Positions 24,037 through 33,164 are shown, counted from the first letter of the stretch. The stretch: 40,723 nucleotides of DNA from Collinsella sp. (GCA_019419505.1 DXZS01000002.1:1-40723); one strand, 5' to 3'. The notes: generated by a model from the sequence alone, not told the origin. A program made the numbers and translations.

Positions 24037-27000
24037 ATGGCGAACACCCAGAACTATATTAACCACCTGCTGCAGAACACCGGCATTACGCCGGCATGCA
24101 GCGAAGAAGAGCGCTTGGCTGCCGAGGATATCGCTCAGATCTTCCGCAACCACGGCTTTGACCCCGAGGTTCAGGAGTTCAATGCCCCGGCGCCCAGTAG
24201 ATTGGCATTTGCCGTTACCGGTATTCTTGCGTTTGCCGGCGCCCTGCTGATGGGCATCGGCGGCGGTATCGGCTTGGTCGGCACCTTGCTGGCCATTGTC
24301 GGCGCCGTTCTTTACGTGCTCGAACGCACGGGCCACCCCGTGGTTTCGCGCCTGGGCAAGACGGGCGTGAGCCAAAATGTCATCGCCTACCACAAGGCCT
24401 CGGGCCCGCTCGCGTCTCCGCGCAACCGCCCGGTGGTCGTTGTTGCACACTACGACTCTCCCCGTGCTGAGCTGCTCGCCCGCGAGCCCTATGCTTCGTA
24501 TCGTGCGCTCATCGCCAAGCTGTTGCCCGTTGCCACGGTTGCCCCTGCTGCCGTTGCCATCCTGCGTATCCTGCCGCTCCCCGGCGCGCTCAAGGTTCTG
24601 CTGTGGATTGTCGCGATCCTCGCTTCCCTCGTTGCACTTGCCAACGCGGCAAACATCATCTCTAACCGCCACGTTCTTCCCTATACGTCCGGCGCGGTGT
24701 GCAACAAGTCTTCTGTCGCCGCTATGCTCGGCGTTATGGACAACGTTGCTCCCTTCCAGGGCGAGAACGAGTTTCCCGACGATGTTCCGTTCGATACCTA
24801 TTTTGGGGAGCAGAAACGTCGTGCCGAGGAAATGGCGCGCGCGGCGGCGGAGTATGCCGCGGCCCAGCAGCAAAACGACTACGGCAACACCATCGAGTAC
24901 GAAGAGCCTACCTACGCCGAGGACGAGTTCGGCCAGCCGATTGCTCCCGACACTCAGACCGAGCCCGAACAGGGTGAGGCTTTCGACGAGCAGATCGAGG
25001 GCTTTGAGGGTGCGTCTGCCGACGAGACGCTGATTGGCGCCATCGTGCCCGAGGATCAGAATCAGGCTGTCCAGGCTGAAGAGTTCAATGACGAGGTTTC
25101 CGCTGCCGAGTCGGCGGAGGAGCCTGTCGCGGCCGAGCCCGAGCCCAAGCTCTATCGCAATGCCGCCGGCAACATCCGCTTTGGTTCGGATGCCATCCGT
25201 GCGCTCGGAATGCTTCCCGAGTCCTGCACGCTCGATTACGAGGAGGGCGAGGAGCCGACGTTTGAGCCCGAGCCTGCCCCCGTCGTGACTGCGCCTGCGC
25301 CCGCTGTCACCGTGGATGATGAGTCTGCCGCGGTTGCCGTTGCCGTTGCCGAGCCCGAGGCGGTGTCCGCGATCGATCCCGCGGCAGGACTGGACATTTT
25401 GGCTCCCGCCGCGCCGGCGCAAGACGTTGCGGACGAGTCTGACGACGATTACGTTGAACAGCCGAGGCGCGTGTCTTACGAGAGCGATACTGATTTCTCG
25501 GCCGAGATTCCCGCGGCAACGCCCCATGCCGACATTGCATCCGCGTTCTCGTCGATTGGCGCCAGCGCTTCCAACTTCTTTAAGGGTGCGCTTGCAAAGG
25601 GCAAGAAATTTGTCGACGATTTCGAGGAGAAGCGCGCTGCCGCACGCGAGGCTGCCGAGCAGGAGGCTATCGCTCAGCAGCAGGCAGCCGAGGCGGCACG
25701 TGAGCACGCGGCGCAAGAGTTCGAGCAGAACGAGGCTATGCAGTCCGCGCCCGTCGACGCTGCCGAAGCTACAACGTCCTTTGAGTCCCAGCAACCGGCG
25801 TCCGCGGATGTTGTTGAGGCGACGACGTCTTTCGAGGCTCAGCAGCACGTCGATAGCACCATGTCGTTTGATGCCGCGAAGTTCGATTCCACGATAACGT
25901 TTGAAAAGCAGGGCACCGCGATTGCTGAGCCCCTTCCTGTTTCCGATGAACAGGGCGACGCGGTGGACGATGACGAGCCCATTGATGCTGCCGAGGACGA
26001 GCCCGTCGAGGCCAACTCTGACGAAGAGCAATACGCAACAGCCGAGCAAGATGATTCGACCGAGGTCGAGCAGGAGGAAGTGCCTGCGATTTCCGAGGCT
26101 CCCGAGACAGATGAGTCGAGGCCTTACTCCACGCAGATTTTCACCATGCCGACCCCGAGTGGTTCCGGTGCCACGGTTGCCGATGTTGCTCCCACCCAGG
26201 ACGAAACGGTCGATTCCCTTATGGCCCAGATTTCCTCCCAGGCATCGCCGCGTCCGCAGATGAATGTTCCCGATCCGGCGTCAGCTCCGTCGCCTGCACC
26301 TTCCTCGTCTCCGCTGGCTTCGGTCCCCGATCCGTCGCTGCCGTCGATGAAGCAGGCAAACGTTGCGTCTCGCACGTCGCTGTTCGACCTTCCCGACCCC
26401 TCCGCACAGGTCAACGACCCCTTTGCTACCGCTCAGGGTCCCGAACCCACATCGGCACCCGTTGCGCCTCCTATGCCCGTTGCGTCGGGCGCTCAGCCGA
26501 TCGAGACCATTTCGGCTCCCGCCCCGGCGGCACCCAAGTCTCGCAAGCGCGGCCTGGGCGGCCTGTTCGGTCGTAAAAAGAAAAACGAACAGGACAGCAT
26601 GAGTGATTGGCTGGGCGTCGAAGACGATTACGATGCCAAGAAGTCCGGTCGCGGCATCGGTTCGTGGGATAATTTCGAGGACGATAACGATGGCTGGAAG
26701 GGCGGCGCTACGTCTTCCGACGGCGCTTCTTCCGAAGATATGCTCTCGGCTGTCGCCTCTATGGGTGACGATGAGCTGCTCGGTCACGATATCTGGTTTG
26801 TGGCAACGGGCGCCTCGGATTGTGATGGCGCCGGCATGAAGGCCTTCTTGGCTTCGCATCGCGATAAGCTCCGCGGCGTATTCTTCATCAATCTTGAATC
26901 CGTCGGCGCCGGTAGGCTTTCGGTGGTGACGGTTGAGGGCGAACAGCAGCTGCTCAAGGGCGATCGCCGCATCATGAACCTGGTCAGCAAGGTGTGCAAG

Positions 27001-27216
27001 TCGTTCCATGTCGATTGTGGCGCGCTCGAGATGCCCTATGCCAAGACCGATGCCTATGCCGCGCTCGAGGCGAGCCGCCGAGCCCTCACCATCGCCGGCG
27101 TGGACGGCACGCGCCTGGCTTGTGCTCGTACCGAGGACGACCTGCCCCACAATGTCAACCCGACGAACATTGCCACGGTATCCGAGGTCGTGACCGAGGT
27201 TATCCGCCGTTCGTAG
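24037..27216 (+). CDS. Large membrane protein with degenerate M28-peptidase fold and long insertion
   Basis: The protein has 1059 residues from the ATG at 24037 (GGAG at 24028-24031); an upstream in-frame extension to 23887 has no support. Order: start of an M28-like domain (residues 1-55), two membrane segments (about 56-95), VVVVAHYDSPRAELL with His138 and Asp140, two more membrane segments (157-208), TSGAVCNKSSVAAMLGV (217-233), an acidic Ala/Pro/Glu-rich insertion (about 240-912) with repeated TTSFE/MSFD motifs, then the rest of the peptidase fold (913-1059: DIWFVATGASDC, FFINLESVGAG, LPHNVNPTN). Zinc ligands usual in M28 are partly missing: the Asp of the GADDN-like motif is replaced and the Glu pair of EE is absent. 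I infer a pseudopeptidase; function unknown. A lone TATACT at 23963-23968 may be its -10 element. Confidence 0.8.
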   Translation: MANTQNYINHLLQNTGITPACSEEERLAAEDIAQIFRNHGFDPEVQEFNAPAPSRLAFAVTGILAFAGALLMGIGGGIGLVGTLLAIVGAVLYVLERTGHPVVSRLGKTGVSQNVIAYHKASGPLASPRNRPVVVVAHYDSPRAELLAREPYASYRALIAKLLPVATVAPAAVAILRILPLPGALKVLLWIVAILASLVALANAANIISNRHVLPYTSGAVCNKSSVAAMLGVMDNVAPFQGENEFPDDVPFDTYFGEQKRRAEEMARAAAEYAAAQQQNDYGNTIEYEEPTYAEDEFGQPIAPDTQTEPEQGEAFDEQIEGFEGASADETLIGAIVPEDQNQAVQAEEFNDEVSAAESAEEPVAAEPEPKLYRNAAGNIRFGSDAIRALGMLPESCTLDYEEGEEPTFEPEPAPVVTAPAPAVTVDDESAAVAVAVAEPEAVSAIDPAAGLDILAPAAPAQDVADESDDDYVEQPRRVSYESDTDFSAEIPAATPHADIASAFSSIGASASNFFKGALAKGKKFVDDFEEKRAAAREAAEQEAIAQQQAAEAAREHAAQEFEQNEAMQSAPVDAAEATTSFESQQPASADVVEATTSFEAQQHVDSTMSFDAAKFDSTITFEKQGTAIAEPLPVSDEQGDAVDDDEPIDAAEDEPVEANSDEEQYATAEQDDSTEVEQEEVPAISEAPETDESRPYSTQIFTMPTPSGSGATVADVAPTQDETVDSLMAQISSQASPRPQMNVPDPASAPSPAPSSSPLASVPDPSLPSMKQANVASRTSLFDLPDPSAQVNDPFATAQGPEPTSAPVAPPMPVASGAQPIETISAPAPAAPKSRKRGLGGLFGRKKKNEQDSMSDWLGVEDDYDAKKSGRGIGSWDNFEDDNDGWKGGATSSDGASSEDMLSAVASMGDDELLGHDIWFVATGASDCDGAGMKAFLASHRDKLRGVFFINLESVGAGRLSVVTVEGEQQLLKGDRRIMNLVSKVCKSFHVDCGALEMPYAKTDAYAALEASRRALTIAGVDGTRLACARTEDDLPHNVNPTNIATVSEVVTEVIRRS

Positions 27217-27237
27217 ACGGAGCTCTAAGGAGTCAAC

Positions 27238-27456
27238 GTGTTTTCGTATATTAAGCGCCATTGGCCTGTCTACGTGATTTTGACCTTGATTGCCATTGCG
27301 TTAGGATTTGGGGCTGCCTACATCGTGGGCGCAAAGGGCTCGACCCCCGCCTCCGCAATCAGCGAAGAGGTGGAGCAAGAACAGAGTACGGGTGCTGATG
27401 GGATTCCTGAGTCCGAGCAAGCAATCGTTGATGGTGGATCTTCGTCTGCAGAGTAG
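27238..27456 (+). CDS. Small single-span membrane protein
   Basis: The 72-residue product starts at GTG 27238 with AAGGAG upstream, 21 nt after the M28-like gene, so probably co-transcribed. One membrane helix (YVILTLIAIALGFGAAYIVGA, about 12-32) is followed by an acidic, Ser-rich tail (SEEVEQEQSTG...). It is not a recognised family; the context suggests it works with the large membrane protein upstream. Confidence 0.65.
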   Translation: MFSYIKRHWPVYVILTLIAIALGFGAAYIVGAKGSTPASAISEEVEQEQSTGADGIPESEQAIVDGGSSSAE

Positions 27457-27480
27457 ATACGGCGATTTACATGATTGAAA

Positions 27481-27515
27481 GCGGGTGAGCCGGGGGACTG
27501 GCTCGCCCGCTTTTT
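27481..27515 (+). terminator. Terminator after the M28-like operon
   Basis: Stem GCGGGTGAGCC (27481-27491) pairs with 27500-27510, followed by TTTTTC. It lies between convergent genes and may act weakly on the minus strand too. Confidence 0.85.
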
Positions 27516-27522
27516 CATCGCG

Positions 27523-30500
27523 CTAGCGCTTCTTTGGGATCGACCTAAGGCGAGCGAACCATAGGGCTGCGGCACCCGAGGTCAGGAGCGCGGTGATGCA
27601 AGCGGCGATGGGAACTGCTCCTGTTGCCGGTAGGTCCTGCGGTAGGGTACAGCGTTGAATGACACAGTCCTCGTCATGTGACTCAAGTTTATCGCCGCCG
27701 CCGTTGCGGCAAAGATCGACGCGTGCGCTGTTGGTGAGTGCAGTTTGGGGCGTATAAGCCGACGTTGCCTGCATGTGCACGACTGCGCCCCGAGCGTCTG
27801 TGCCAAGGATTGCTTTGGCATCGTCAAGGTCGTCGTGCTCATCTTTGAGATCATCGCGGGTCCAAGAATCCGCATCGCTTCGAGTCGTAAAGTCGGCGGC
27901 TACCGCACCGTATTCAATTCGAATGCCCGTTACGACGGTATTGGGTGTAAGGTCGAGCTCTTCCGCCTCGAGTGTGGTGGATTCCGTGGTCGAGACATCC
28001 GCCTTCCAGAGGCGCCAGCCGTCGTAATCGACGAGGCGACAGTCCTCACCAAGGCTCTCTTTTACTTCGTCGGACTCAAGCCAAGGATTTTCGTGCCCAT
28101 CGTCAAGTGTCGCGTTTGCCGGCTCACCGACGTCTGTCGAGTCCAACGGCGTCGTGAGATACCATACGTTGCACAGACCGTTGAGGTCGCCGATGGCGAC
28201 GGGGGTTTCGATTGAGACGAATCTCGCCGTATCGTCCTCGGCACACTCAAGATCATCGGTAATTGTGAACTCATCAACCCAGGTAGCTGAATCGTTTCGA
28301 GCGTCGATGGTATAGGAGAAAAGACCGTCCGTATTGGTTTGCGTTGCGGCGCGATTTTTACCATCGCCGTTGGCCAGCAGACCCTTCCCGATAGGTTGGA
28401 CAAGCTCCTGCCGCTTGTCGACCTGTCCTTTGATCTCGATGGGCGCATCCTTCATCGCGACGGATTGGACTTCTCCCGTATCCTTTATTTCAAACGTTAT
28501 CTCCTCGGCAAGGTCATAGGTCCGCGGAGACATCGTTTCGCGCAACGAGTAGGTGCCGGGTGCAAGATGTTCGATGCGGTGTGGCTTGTCGGATGAGGCC
28601 CAGGAGTCTATTTCGGTTTTATCGGGACCATATAAGGTGAGCTGTGCACCTTTCACTTCCTGCTCTCCGCTTGCATCGACCTTGGAGATATCAACCTTGG
28701 TGTAATCGTCGGATACGTTAAGCCGTGCTTCCACAACGGGTGTTTTCTGGTCGGCATAAGTAAGGTCGACAATATGGGATGTCCGATCGAGTAAGAAGCC
28801 TGCCGGCGCTTGAGTCTCGACAACCTCGTAGCGTGCGGTGCCAAGTCCCAGCGGGAGGTCGTCCGCGCGTGCTTCTCCAGTTTCATCCGTCGTGACGGCA
28901 GCGACAGTCTCACCGGCGAGCGCGGCAATGCTACCGTCGGGGCGCACGATATCACCCGAGGCACGGATCTCAAAGACGGCGCCCGCGAGGCTGCTGCCGT
29001 CTACGGCATCGGTTTTAACGATCCTGATGTTTCCGGTCGCGGCGTGGTCATAATACGAGGCGATTACAACGGGCGTTAGGTTCATGTCGGCGGGTATGTT
29101 TACCTCAATCTCTTCGCCGACAAGATAGGGCTCTTTGGCCGAGGCTTCGCGTACATAATAGGTGCCCGGCACGAGCGATTCTGGCAGTGTGACGGTCCCG
29201 GTCGCGTCAGTCGTAAAGGTGTCCATTACGTTATGTGCTGGATACCAGCAAGTTTGTGAGACAGGTTCGTGATTGCTGTCGAGGAGTTGGAAGGTGAATC
29301 CGGCTAGTGGAACAGAAGCGCCTGTTTGGGCATCGCGTTTTACAATCTGGAGATGCGTCGACAGAGCGTGGTTGTCCACGATATATTGAAGCTCGGCGCC
29401 GTCGGAAATCTGATTGGCCTCGACGGTCCATTCCCCTGCACGTTTAAAACCCTCTGGGACGGTTTCCGGAACCTCACGAACGGTGTAGCCGGCGCGGTCG
29501 TATGGGATGGCTCCGTGGACACCGGCGGGTCGCTTGCCTGCGCCAAACCATGCTTCGGGCTGATCTTTGGTGGAGGCAAAGCCATAGATGTTTGTGGTCA
29601 ATGTGCCAACAACCTGCTGAGAGCTGTTGCTGACAACTTCAAAGACAACACCACCCGCCGGCTGCTCCAGGCCGGATTGGTCGCTATTGCCGTAATCCTT
29701 GAATTTGGAAATCTCAAGGTCAAACGCAATGGGGATATCGGAAATGCGAGATTCGATCTCGACTACGCCTGAATCGCCGAGCTGGTCGGCTCCAACGGTA
29801 TAGGTCCAGCTGTCGTTGGATGGCAGGTAGCCCTCGGGGGCTTTTGATTCGTAGATGGTAAAGGTTCCTAAGGGGACATCGACGAGGGTAGCCCGACCGC
29901 TTTCGTCAGTCGTGAGAATTTGCGCCCATCCAGGGGTTGATTGCGACACACACGTGAACTCTGCTCCTGCGAGTGAAGATCCCACCTGGGGGCCGGCATT
30001 CGTCGCGGCATCGAGTTTTACGATACGCAGGTTGATGGTGCCGGGCTGTTCATCAATGGCGACCCGCCCGCCGTCATTCCCCGTGGTAAAGGCAATACGA
30101 TCGTGGCGGGGGACATAGCCGGCCGGCGCCTTCGTTTCAACTAGGTAGTATGCCGTGTCGGGCAGAAGTGTTGCTTGCGCTCGACCGTTGCTGTCCATCT
30201 TGATGGTGCCGACACGCGCGCCGCTGGCGCTCTCAAAAATATCGAATGTTGCCCCGGTAAACTGATAGGTATTGTTTCCGCTGGTAATAACGGTGTCAGC
30301 AGACTGCTTTTGGAAGGAAACAGAGACCGCCGGCAGTACATAGAGCATGTCTTGACGTTTGCTGCCGCCCGATACGGCCCCTAGATAGCGTCGCGCGCGG
30401 TGCGGAGCGGCTTTGATGCTTCCTGATTTTGCGCTGTCGTGGAGCCACCGCGCAGCCGCCACGACTTCATTGTCGGCGGTAAAGTGTCCGCTCTTGGTTT

Positions 30501-30954
30501 TACCCTGAGCGGTCGTGTAGGAGTAGGTGCCGTCGACATGGGTAGTGCCGTTGAGCATCCATACGGCAAGCTGGGTGGCGGCGCGGGCGCGATCGGGTGA
30601 AAGATGGTAACCGCCAAACGACGTGGTGGTGGGATATCCGTGACAAACGATTGCCGCGAACTCGTCGTCGAGCCACACCCAGCCTTGATCAAAGTTGAGC
30701 CATGGGCCGCCCGGTTTGGTGGGGCCGGGGCGCTCCTGGTTCATGCAGTAGGCAATCGAGGTGTCTTGAGCTTCATACTTGCCGATGAAGAAGGGCCCAC
30801 AATCATCGCTAATAGTGCGGAAGCCGAGCTGGTCGTAGCCATCGACGGCAAATGCGGCTCCTGGTGCCAGGCAGCCGAAAAGCAGGAAGAGGAGCAGGAG
30901 CAGCGGACCTGTTGCGATTGCGCTGTGGACAGAGTGCGTGGGTGCGTTGGACAT
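27523..30954 (-). CDS. LPATG-anchored surface adhesin with thioester domain and SpaA repeats
   Basis: The 1143-residue protein has a signal peptide (1-36, ending APGAAFA), then an N-terminal thioester domain (about 37-205) with Cys70 in AYCMNQ and Gln128 in ATQLAVWML, the pair that forms the internal Cys-Gln thioester in such adhesins. Six or so SpaA/Cna-B-like domains follow (about 212-290, 308-390, 408-510, 545-625, 640-730, 750-820), each with an xxIxKxD-like lysine start and a final YxVxE(x)xAPxGY-type motif, the usual places for Lys-Asn isopeptide bonds. A larger Ig-like domain (about 830-1075) precedes LPATG (1108-1112), a hydrophobic helix and the basic tail RLRSIPKKR. It would be attached to peptidoglycan by a sortase, which is not in this window. 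GC is somewhat lower than in the core genes. Confidence 0.92.
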   Translation of the reverse strand: MSNAPTHSVHSAIATGPLLLLLFLLFGCLAPGAAFAVDGYDQLGFRTISDDCGPFFIGKYEAQDTSIAYCMNQERPGPTKPGGPWLNFDQGWVWLDDEFAAIVCHGYPTTTSFGGYHLSPDRARAATQLAVWMLNGTTHVDGTYSYTTAQGKTKSGHFTADNEVVAAARWLHDSAKSGSIKAAPHRARRYLGAVSGGSKRQDMLYVLPAVSVSFQKQSADTVITSGNNTYQFTGATFDIFESASGARVGTIKMDSNGRAQATLLPDTAYYLVETKAPAGYVPRHDRIAFTTGNDGGRVAIDEQPGTINLRIVKLDAATNAGPQVGSSLAGAEFTCVSQSTPGWAQILTTDESGRATLVDVPLGTFTIYESKAPEGYLPSNDSWTYTVGADQLGDSGVVEIESRISDIPIAFDLEISKFKDYGNSDQSGLEQPAGGVVFEVVSNSSQQVVGTLTTNIYGFASTKDQPEAWFGAGKRPAGVHGAIPYDRAGYTVREVPETVPEGFKRAGEWTVEANQISDGAELQYIVDNHALSTHLQIVKRDAQTGASVPLAGFTFQLLDSNHEPVSQTCWYPAHNVMDTFTTDATGTVTLPESLVPGTYYVREASAKEPYLVGEEIEVNIPADMNLTPVVIASYYDHAATGNIRIVKTDAVDGSSLAGAVFEIRASGDIVRPDGSIAALAGETVAAVTTDETGEARADDLPLGLGTARYEVVETQAPAGFLLDRTSHIVDLTYADQKTPVVEARLNVSDDYTKVDISKVDASGEQEVKGAQLTLYGPDKTEIDSWASSDKPHRIEHLAPGTYSLRETMSPRTYDLAEEITFEIKDTGEVQSVAMKDAPIEIKGQVDKRQELVQPIGKGLLANGDGKNRAATQTNTDGLFSYTIDARNDSATWVDEFTITDDLECAEDDTARFVSIETPVAIGDLNGLCNVWYLTTPLDSTDVGEPANATLDDGHENPWLESDEVKESLGEDCRLVDYDGWRLWKADVSTTESTTLEAEELDLTPNTVVTGIRIEYGAVAADFTTRSDADSWTRDDLKDEHDDLDDAKAILGTDARGAVVHMQATSAYTPQTALTNSARVDLCRNGGGDKLESHDEDCVIQRCTLPQDLPATGAVPIAACITALLTSGAAALWFARLRSIPKKR

Positions 30955-31208
30955 GGCTGCTCCTTATCCCTCGTGCGCCGCATGGGGAGGTTGCGACGCG
31001 TAGGATGAGGCTACCCCCGAGGTTCATGCGGGTAAGTACCGGAGCCTGACCAAAAGCTTGCCCAATTCCTGACAAATTGAGCTCAAATACAACAATCAGG
31101 CAAAAGCGCGGGTAGAAGATAAGGAGAACAGGAGGCCAAAGGTCCTCGTCTCCACAATTGATGCGATTTTCAAACGAATCTCCACAGCTAAAACAAGCAT
31201 CGCCACCC
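30955..31208. other. Non-coding gap upstream of the adhesin and tRNA-Gly
   Basis: The divergent gap between the adhesin start and tRNA-Gly is AT-rich in its right half. It presumably holds the adhesin promoter on the minus strand, but I see no clear -35/-10 pair. No gene, repeat or RNA is recognised apart from the tRNA-Gly promoter beyond it. Confidence 0.4.
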
Positions 31209-31238
31209 TTGTATCGAACAAGACAACCGCGTTATACT
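31209..31238 (+). promoter_or_regulatory. Promoter of tRNA-Gly
   Basis: TTGTAT (31209-31214), 18-nt spacer, TATACT (31233-31238), 13 nt before the tRNA. Confidence 0.7.
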
Positions 31239-31251
31239 ATCCCCCACATAT

Positions 31252-31326
31252 GCGGGCATCGCCAAGTGGTAAGGCATCAGCTTCCCAAGCTGACACTCGC
31301 GGGTTCGAGTCCCGTTGCCCGCTCCA
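31252..31326 (+). tRNA. tRNA-Gly (anticodon CCC)
   Basis: The 75-nt gene folds with acceptor GCGGGCA/TGCCCGC, D-arm GCC/GGC, anticodon stem TCAGC/GCTGA around TTCCCAA (anticodon CCC, reading GGG), T-arm CGGGTTCGAGTCCCG, discriminator T and an encoded CCA. Its last 18 nt recur twice downstream (31500-31517 and 31631-31648). Confidence 0.97.
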
Positions 31327-31336
31327 TTCGAATTTC

Positions 31337-31369
31337 AGGCACGGTAACGTTTCGTTACCGTGCCTTTTT
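31337..31369 (+). terminator. Terminator of tRNA-Gly
   Basis: A 13-bp perfect stem AGGCACGGTAACG (31337-31349) pairs with 31353-31365 around TTT, ending in a run of T. It is the first component of the repeated unit behind the tRNA. Confidence 0.93.
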
Positions 31370-31380
31370 CAATAAAGTGC

Positions 31381-31517
31381 CGGGACTCGAACCCGACAGG
31401 GTGCGAGCGTTAAATAAACGCGAAGCGTTTATAGCGAGCAGGCAAGGTCGCCGATAGGCGGCCGCAGCCGGTGCGGATTTGCGAAGCAAATACGCGGACG
31501 TCCCGTTGCCCGCTCCA
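31381..31517 (+). repeat. tRNA-Gly tail unit: T-arm-like palindrome, three hairpins, tRNA 3'-end copy
   Basis: 31381-31395 is the exact reverse complement of the tRNA-Gly T-arm (31300-31314). Then come three hairpins: 31414-31432 (stem ATAAACGC, loop GAA), 31446-31463 (7-bp stem, loop GATA) and 31477-31491 (stem ATTTGC, loop GAA). The unit ends in GTCCCGTTGCCCGCTCCA (31500-31517), identical to the tRNA 3' end including CCA. The same plan occurs behind tRNA-Lys. Confidence 0.85.
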
Positions 31518-31597
31518 TGGAGCAAGGAAGATTTCGGGAATGGTAGATTCAGCCCGCTTTGCTCCCGCACTTCCCCGGATCTCGGTATGCCACTGAA

Positions 31598-31648
31598 GCC
31601 GGTGCGGATTTGCGAAGCAAATACGCGGATGTCCCGTTGCCCGCTCCA
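31598..31648 (+). repeat. Second copy of the hairpin plus tRNA-Gly 3'-end segment
   Basis: These 51 nt match 31467-31517 with a single difference (T for C at 31630). They include the third hairpin with GAA loop and another exact 18-nt tRNA-Gly 3' end with CCA. The spacing to the first copy is 131 nt. This looks like a second, shortened unit. Confidence 0.88.
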
Positions 31649-31750
31649 ATTCCAAAATGTTAGGTTAATGCCTGCTGCCCATACTTGCACCTGCGCACGG
31701 TACAATGGTTGGGTTACGACCAACGTGCCAATAACCAAAAAGGAGCCGCT

Positions 31751-33097
31751 ATGATCGATCGCTATACCCGCCCGGAGATGGGACACATCTTCTCCCTCGA
31801 GAACAAGTACGCCATTTGGCAGGAGATCGAGGTCCTGGCCTGTGAGGCCCAGGCGGAGCTCGGCAAGATCGGCATTTCTAAAGACGAAGCCCAGTGGATC
31901 CGCGACCATGCCAACTTTGAGAAGGCAAAGGTCGACGAGATCGAGGAGGTCACGCGCCACGACGTCATCGCCTTCCTGACCAACATGAAGGAGTACATCG
32001 ACGCCGATGTTCCCGAGGGCGACCCCAAGCCCAGCCGCTGGGTTCACTATGGCATGACCAGCTCCGATCTGGGCGACACGGCTCTGTGCTACCAGCTCAC
32101 CCAGGCCTGCGACCTGATCATCGAGGACGTCAAGAAGCTCGGCGAGATTTGCAAGCGTCGCGCCTTTGAGGAGCGCAACACGCTCTGTGCCGGCCGCACT
32201 CATGGCATCCACGCCGAGCCGATGACCTTCGGCATGAAGTTCGGCTCTTGGGCCTGGGAACTCAAGCGCGATCTGGATCGTCTTGAGGACGCCCGCAAGA
32301 ATGTTGCCTTCGGTGCCATCTCGGGCGCTGTTGGCACGTACAGCTCCATCGAACCGTTTGTCGAGGAGTATGTCTGCGAGCACCTGGGTCTGGTTCACGA
32401 CCCGCTGTCCACGCAGGTTATCAGCCGCGACCATCACGCCTATCTCGCCGGCGTTCTCGCCACCACCGCGGCCACCTGCGAGCGCATCGCTACCGAGGTT
32501 CGCAATCTGCAGAAGACCGATACGCTCGAGGCCGAGGAGCCGTTCCGCAAGGGTCAAAAGGGCAGCTCCGCCATGCCGCACAAGCGCAACCCGATCACCA
32601 TGGAGAAGGTCTGCGGTCTGTCGCGCGTCGTGAAGTCCAACGCCCAGGTTGCCTTCGATAACGTCGCCCTGTGGCACGAGCGTGACATTTCGCACTCCTC
32701 TGCCGAGCGTGTCGCCCAGGCCGACAGCTTCATCGCCCTCGACCACATGTTCCAGTGCCTCATCCGCGTTATCGACGGCCTGCAGCTGTACCCTGCCCGC
32801 ATGATGGCCAACCTCAATAAGACCCGCGGCCTCATCTTCTCCTCCAAGGTGCTGCTGGCCCTCGTCGACACGGGCATCACCCGCGAGGACGCGTACGCCA
32901 TTGTGCAGGAGAACGCCATGGCAACCTGGCGCGAGGTGCAGGATTGTGTCTCCGGCCCCACCTTTAAGGAGCGTCTCGAGGCCGACCCGCGCTGCACCGT
33001 CAGCCAGGAGAAGCTCGACGAGATCTTTGATCCGTGGGACTTCCTCACCCGTATCGACACGGTCTTTGATCGTCTGGAGCAGCTGAGCTTCGAGTAG
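31751..33097 (+). CDS. purB: Adenylosuccinate lyase
   Basis: PurB acts twice in purine synthesis, cleaving SAICAR and adenylosuccinate with release of fumarate. The 448-residue protein carries the fumarase/aspartase superfamily signature GSSAMPHKRNP, the TSSDLGDTA substrate loop and the catalytic-site HGIHAEP. The ATG at 31751 has AAGGAG at 31739-31744; an upstream in-frame start at 31685 would include non-homologous residues. A TACAAT at 31702-31707 may be the -10 element. Confidence 0.97.
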   Translation: MIDRYTRPEMGHIFSLENKYAIWQEIEVLACEAQAELGKIGISKDEAQWIRDHANFEKAKVDEIEEVTRHDVIAFLTNMKEYIDADVPEGDPKPSRWVHYGMTSSDLGDTALCYQLTQACDLIIEDVKKLGEICKRRAFEERNTLCAGRTHGIHAEPMTFGMKFGSWAWELKRDLDRLEDARKNVAFGAISGAVGTYSSIEPFVEEYVCEHLGLVHDPLSTQVISRDHHAYLAGVLATTAATCERIATEVRNLQKTDTLEAEEPFRKGQKGSSAMPHKRNPITMEKVCGLSRVVKSNAQVAFDNVALWHERDISHSSAERVAQADSFIALDHMFQCLIRVIDGLQLYPARMMANLNKTRGLIFSSKVLLALVDTGITREDAYAIVQENAMATWREVQDCVSGPTFKERLEADPRCTVSQEKLDEIFDPWDFLTRIDTVFDRLEQLSFE

Positions 33098-33123
33098 GTT
33101 CGGGCATAACGTTAGCTTTTTAG

Positions 33124-33161
33124 GGCGCTTTGCTGGTAATGTGTGTTGCCGGCAAAGCGCC
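33124..33161 (+). terminator. Hairpin after purB, terminator-like
   Basis: A 13-bp stem (33124-33136 with 33149-33161, one G-T pair) follows the purB stop, but no good T-run follows, so intrinsic termination is uncertain. Confidence 0.5.
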
Positions 33162-33164
33162 TCG

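Noticed and set aside
31327..31750. CRISPR array suggested by repeated segments behind tRNA-Gly
   Set aside because: Repeats are few and unevenly spaced, and each ends in the tRNA 3' end; there are no cas genes.
31355..32746. Long antisense frame across purB and the tRNA-Gly repeats
   Set aside because: It runs through repeats and the antisense of purB; there is no start signal and no known domain.
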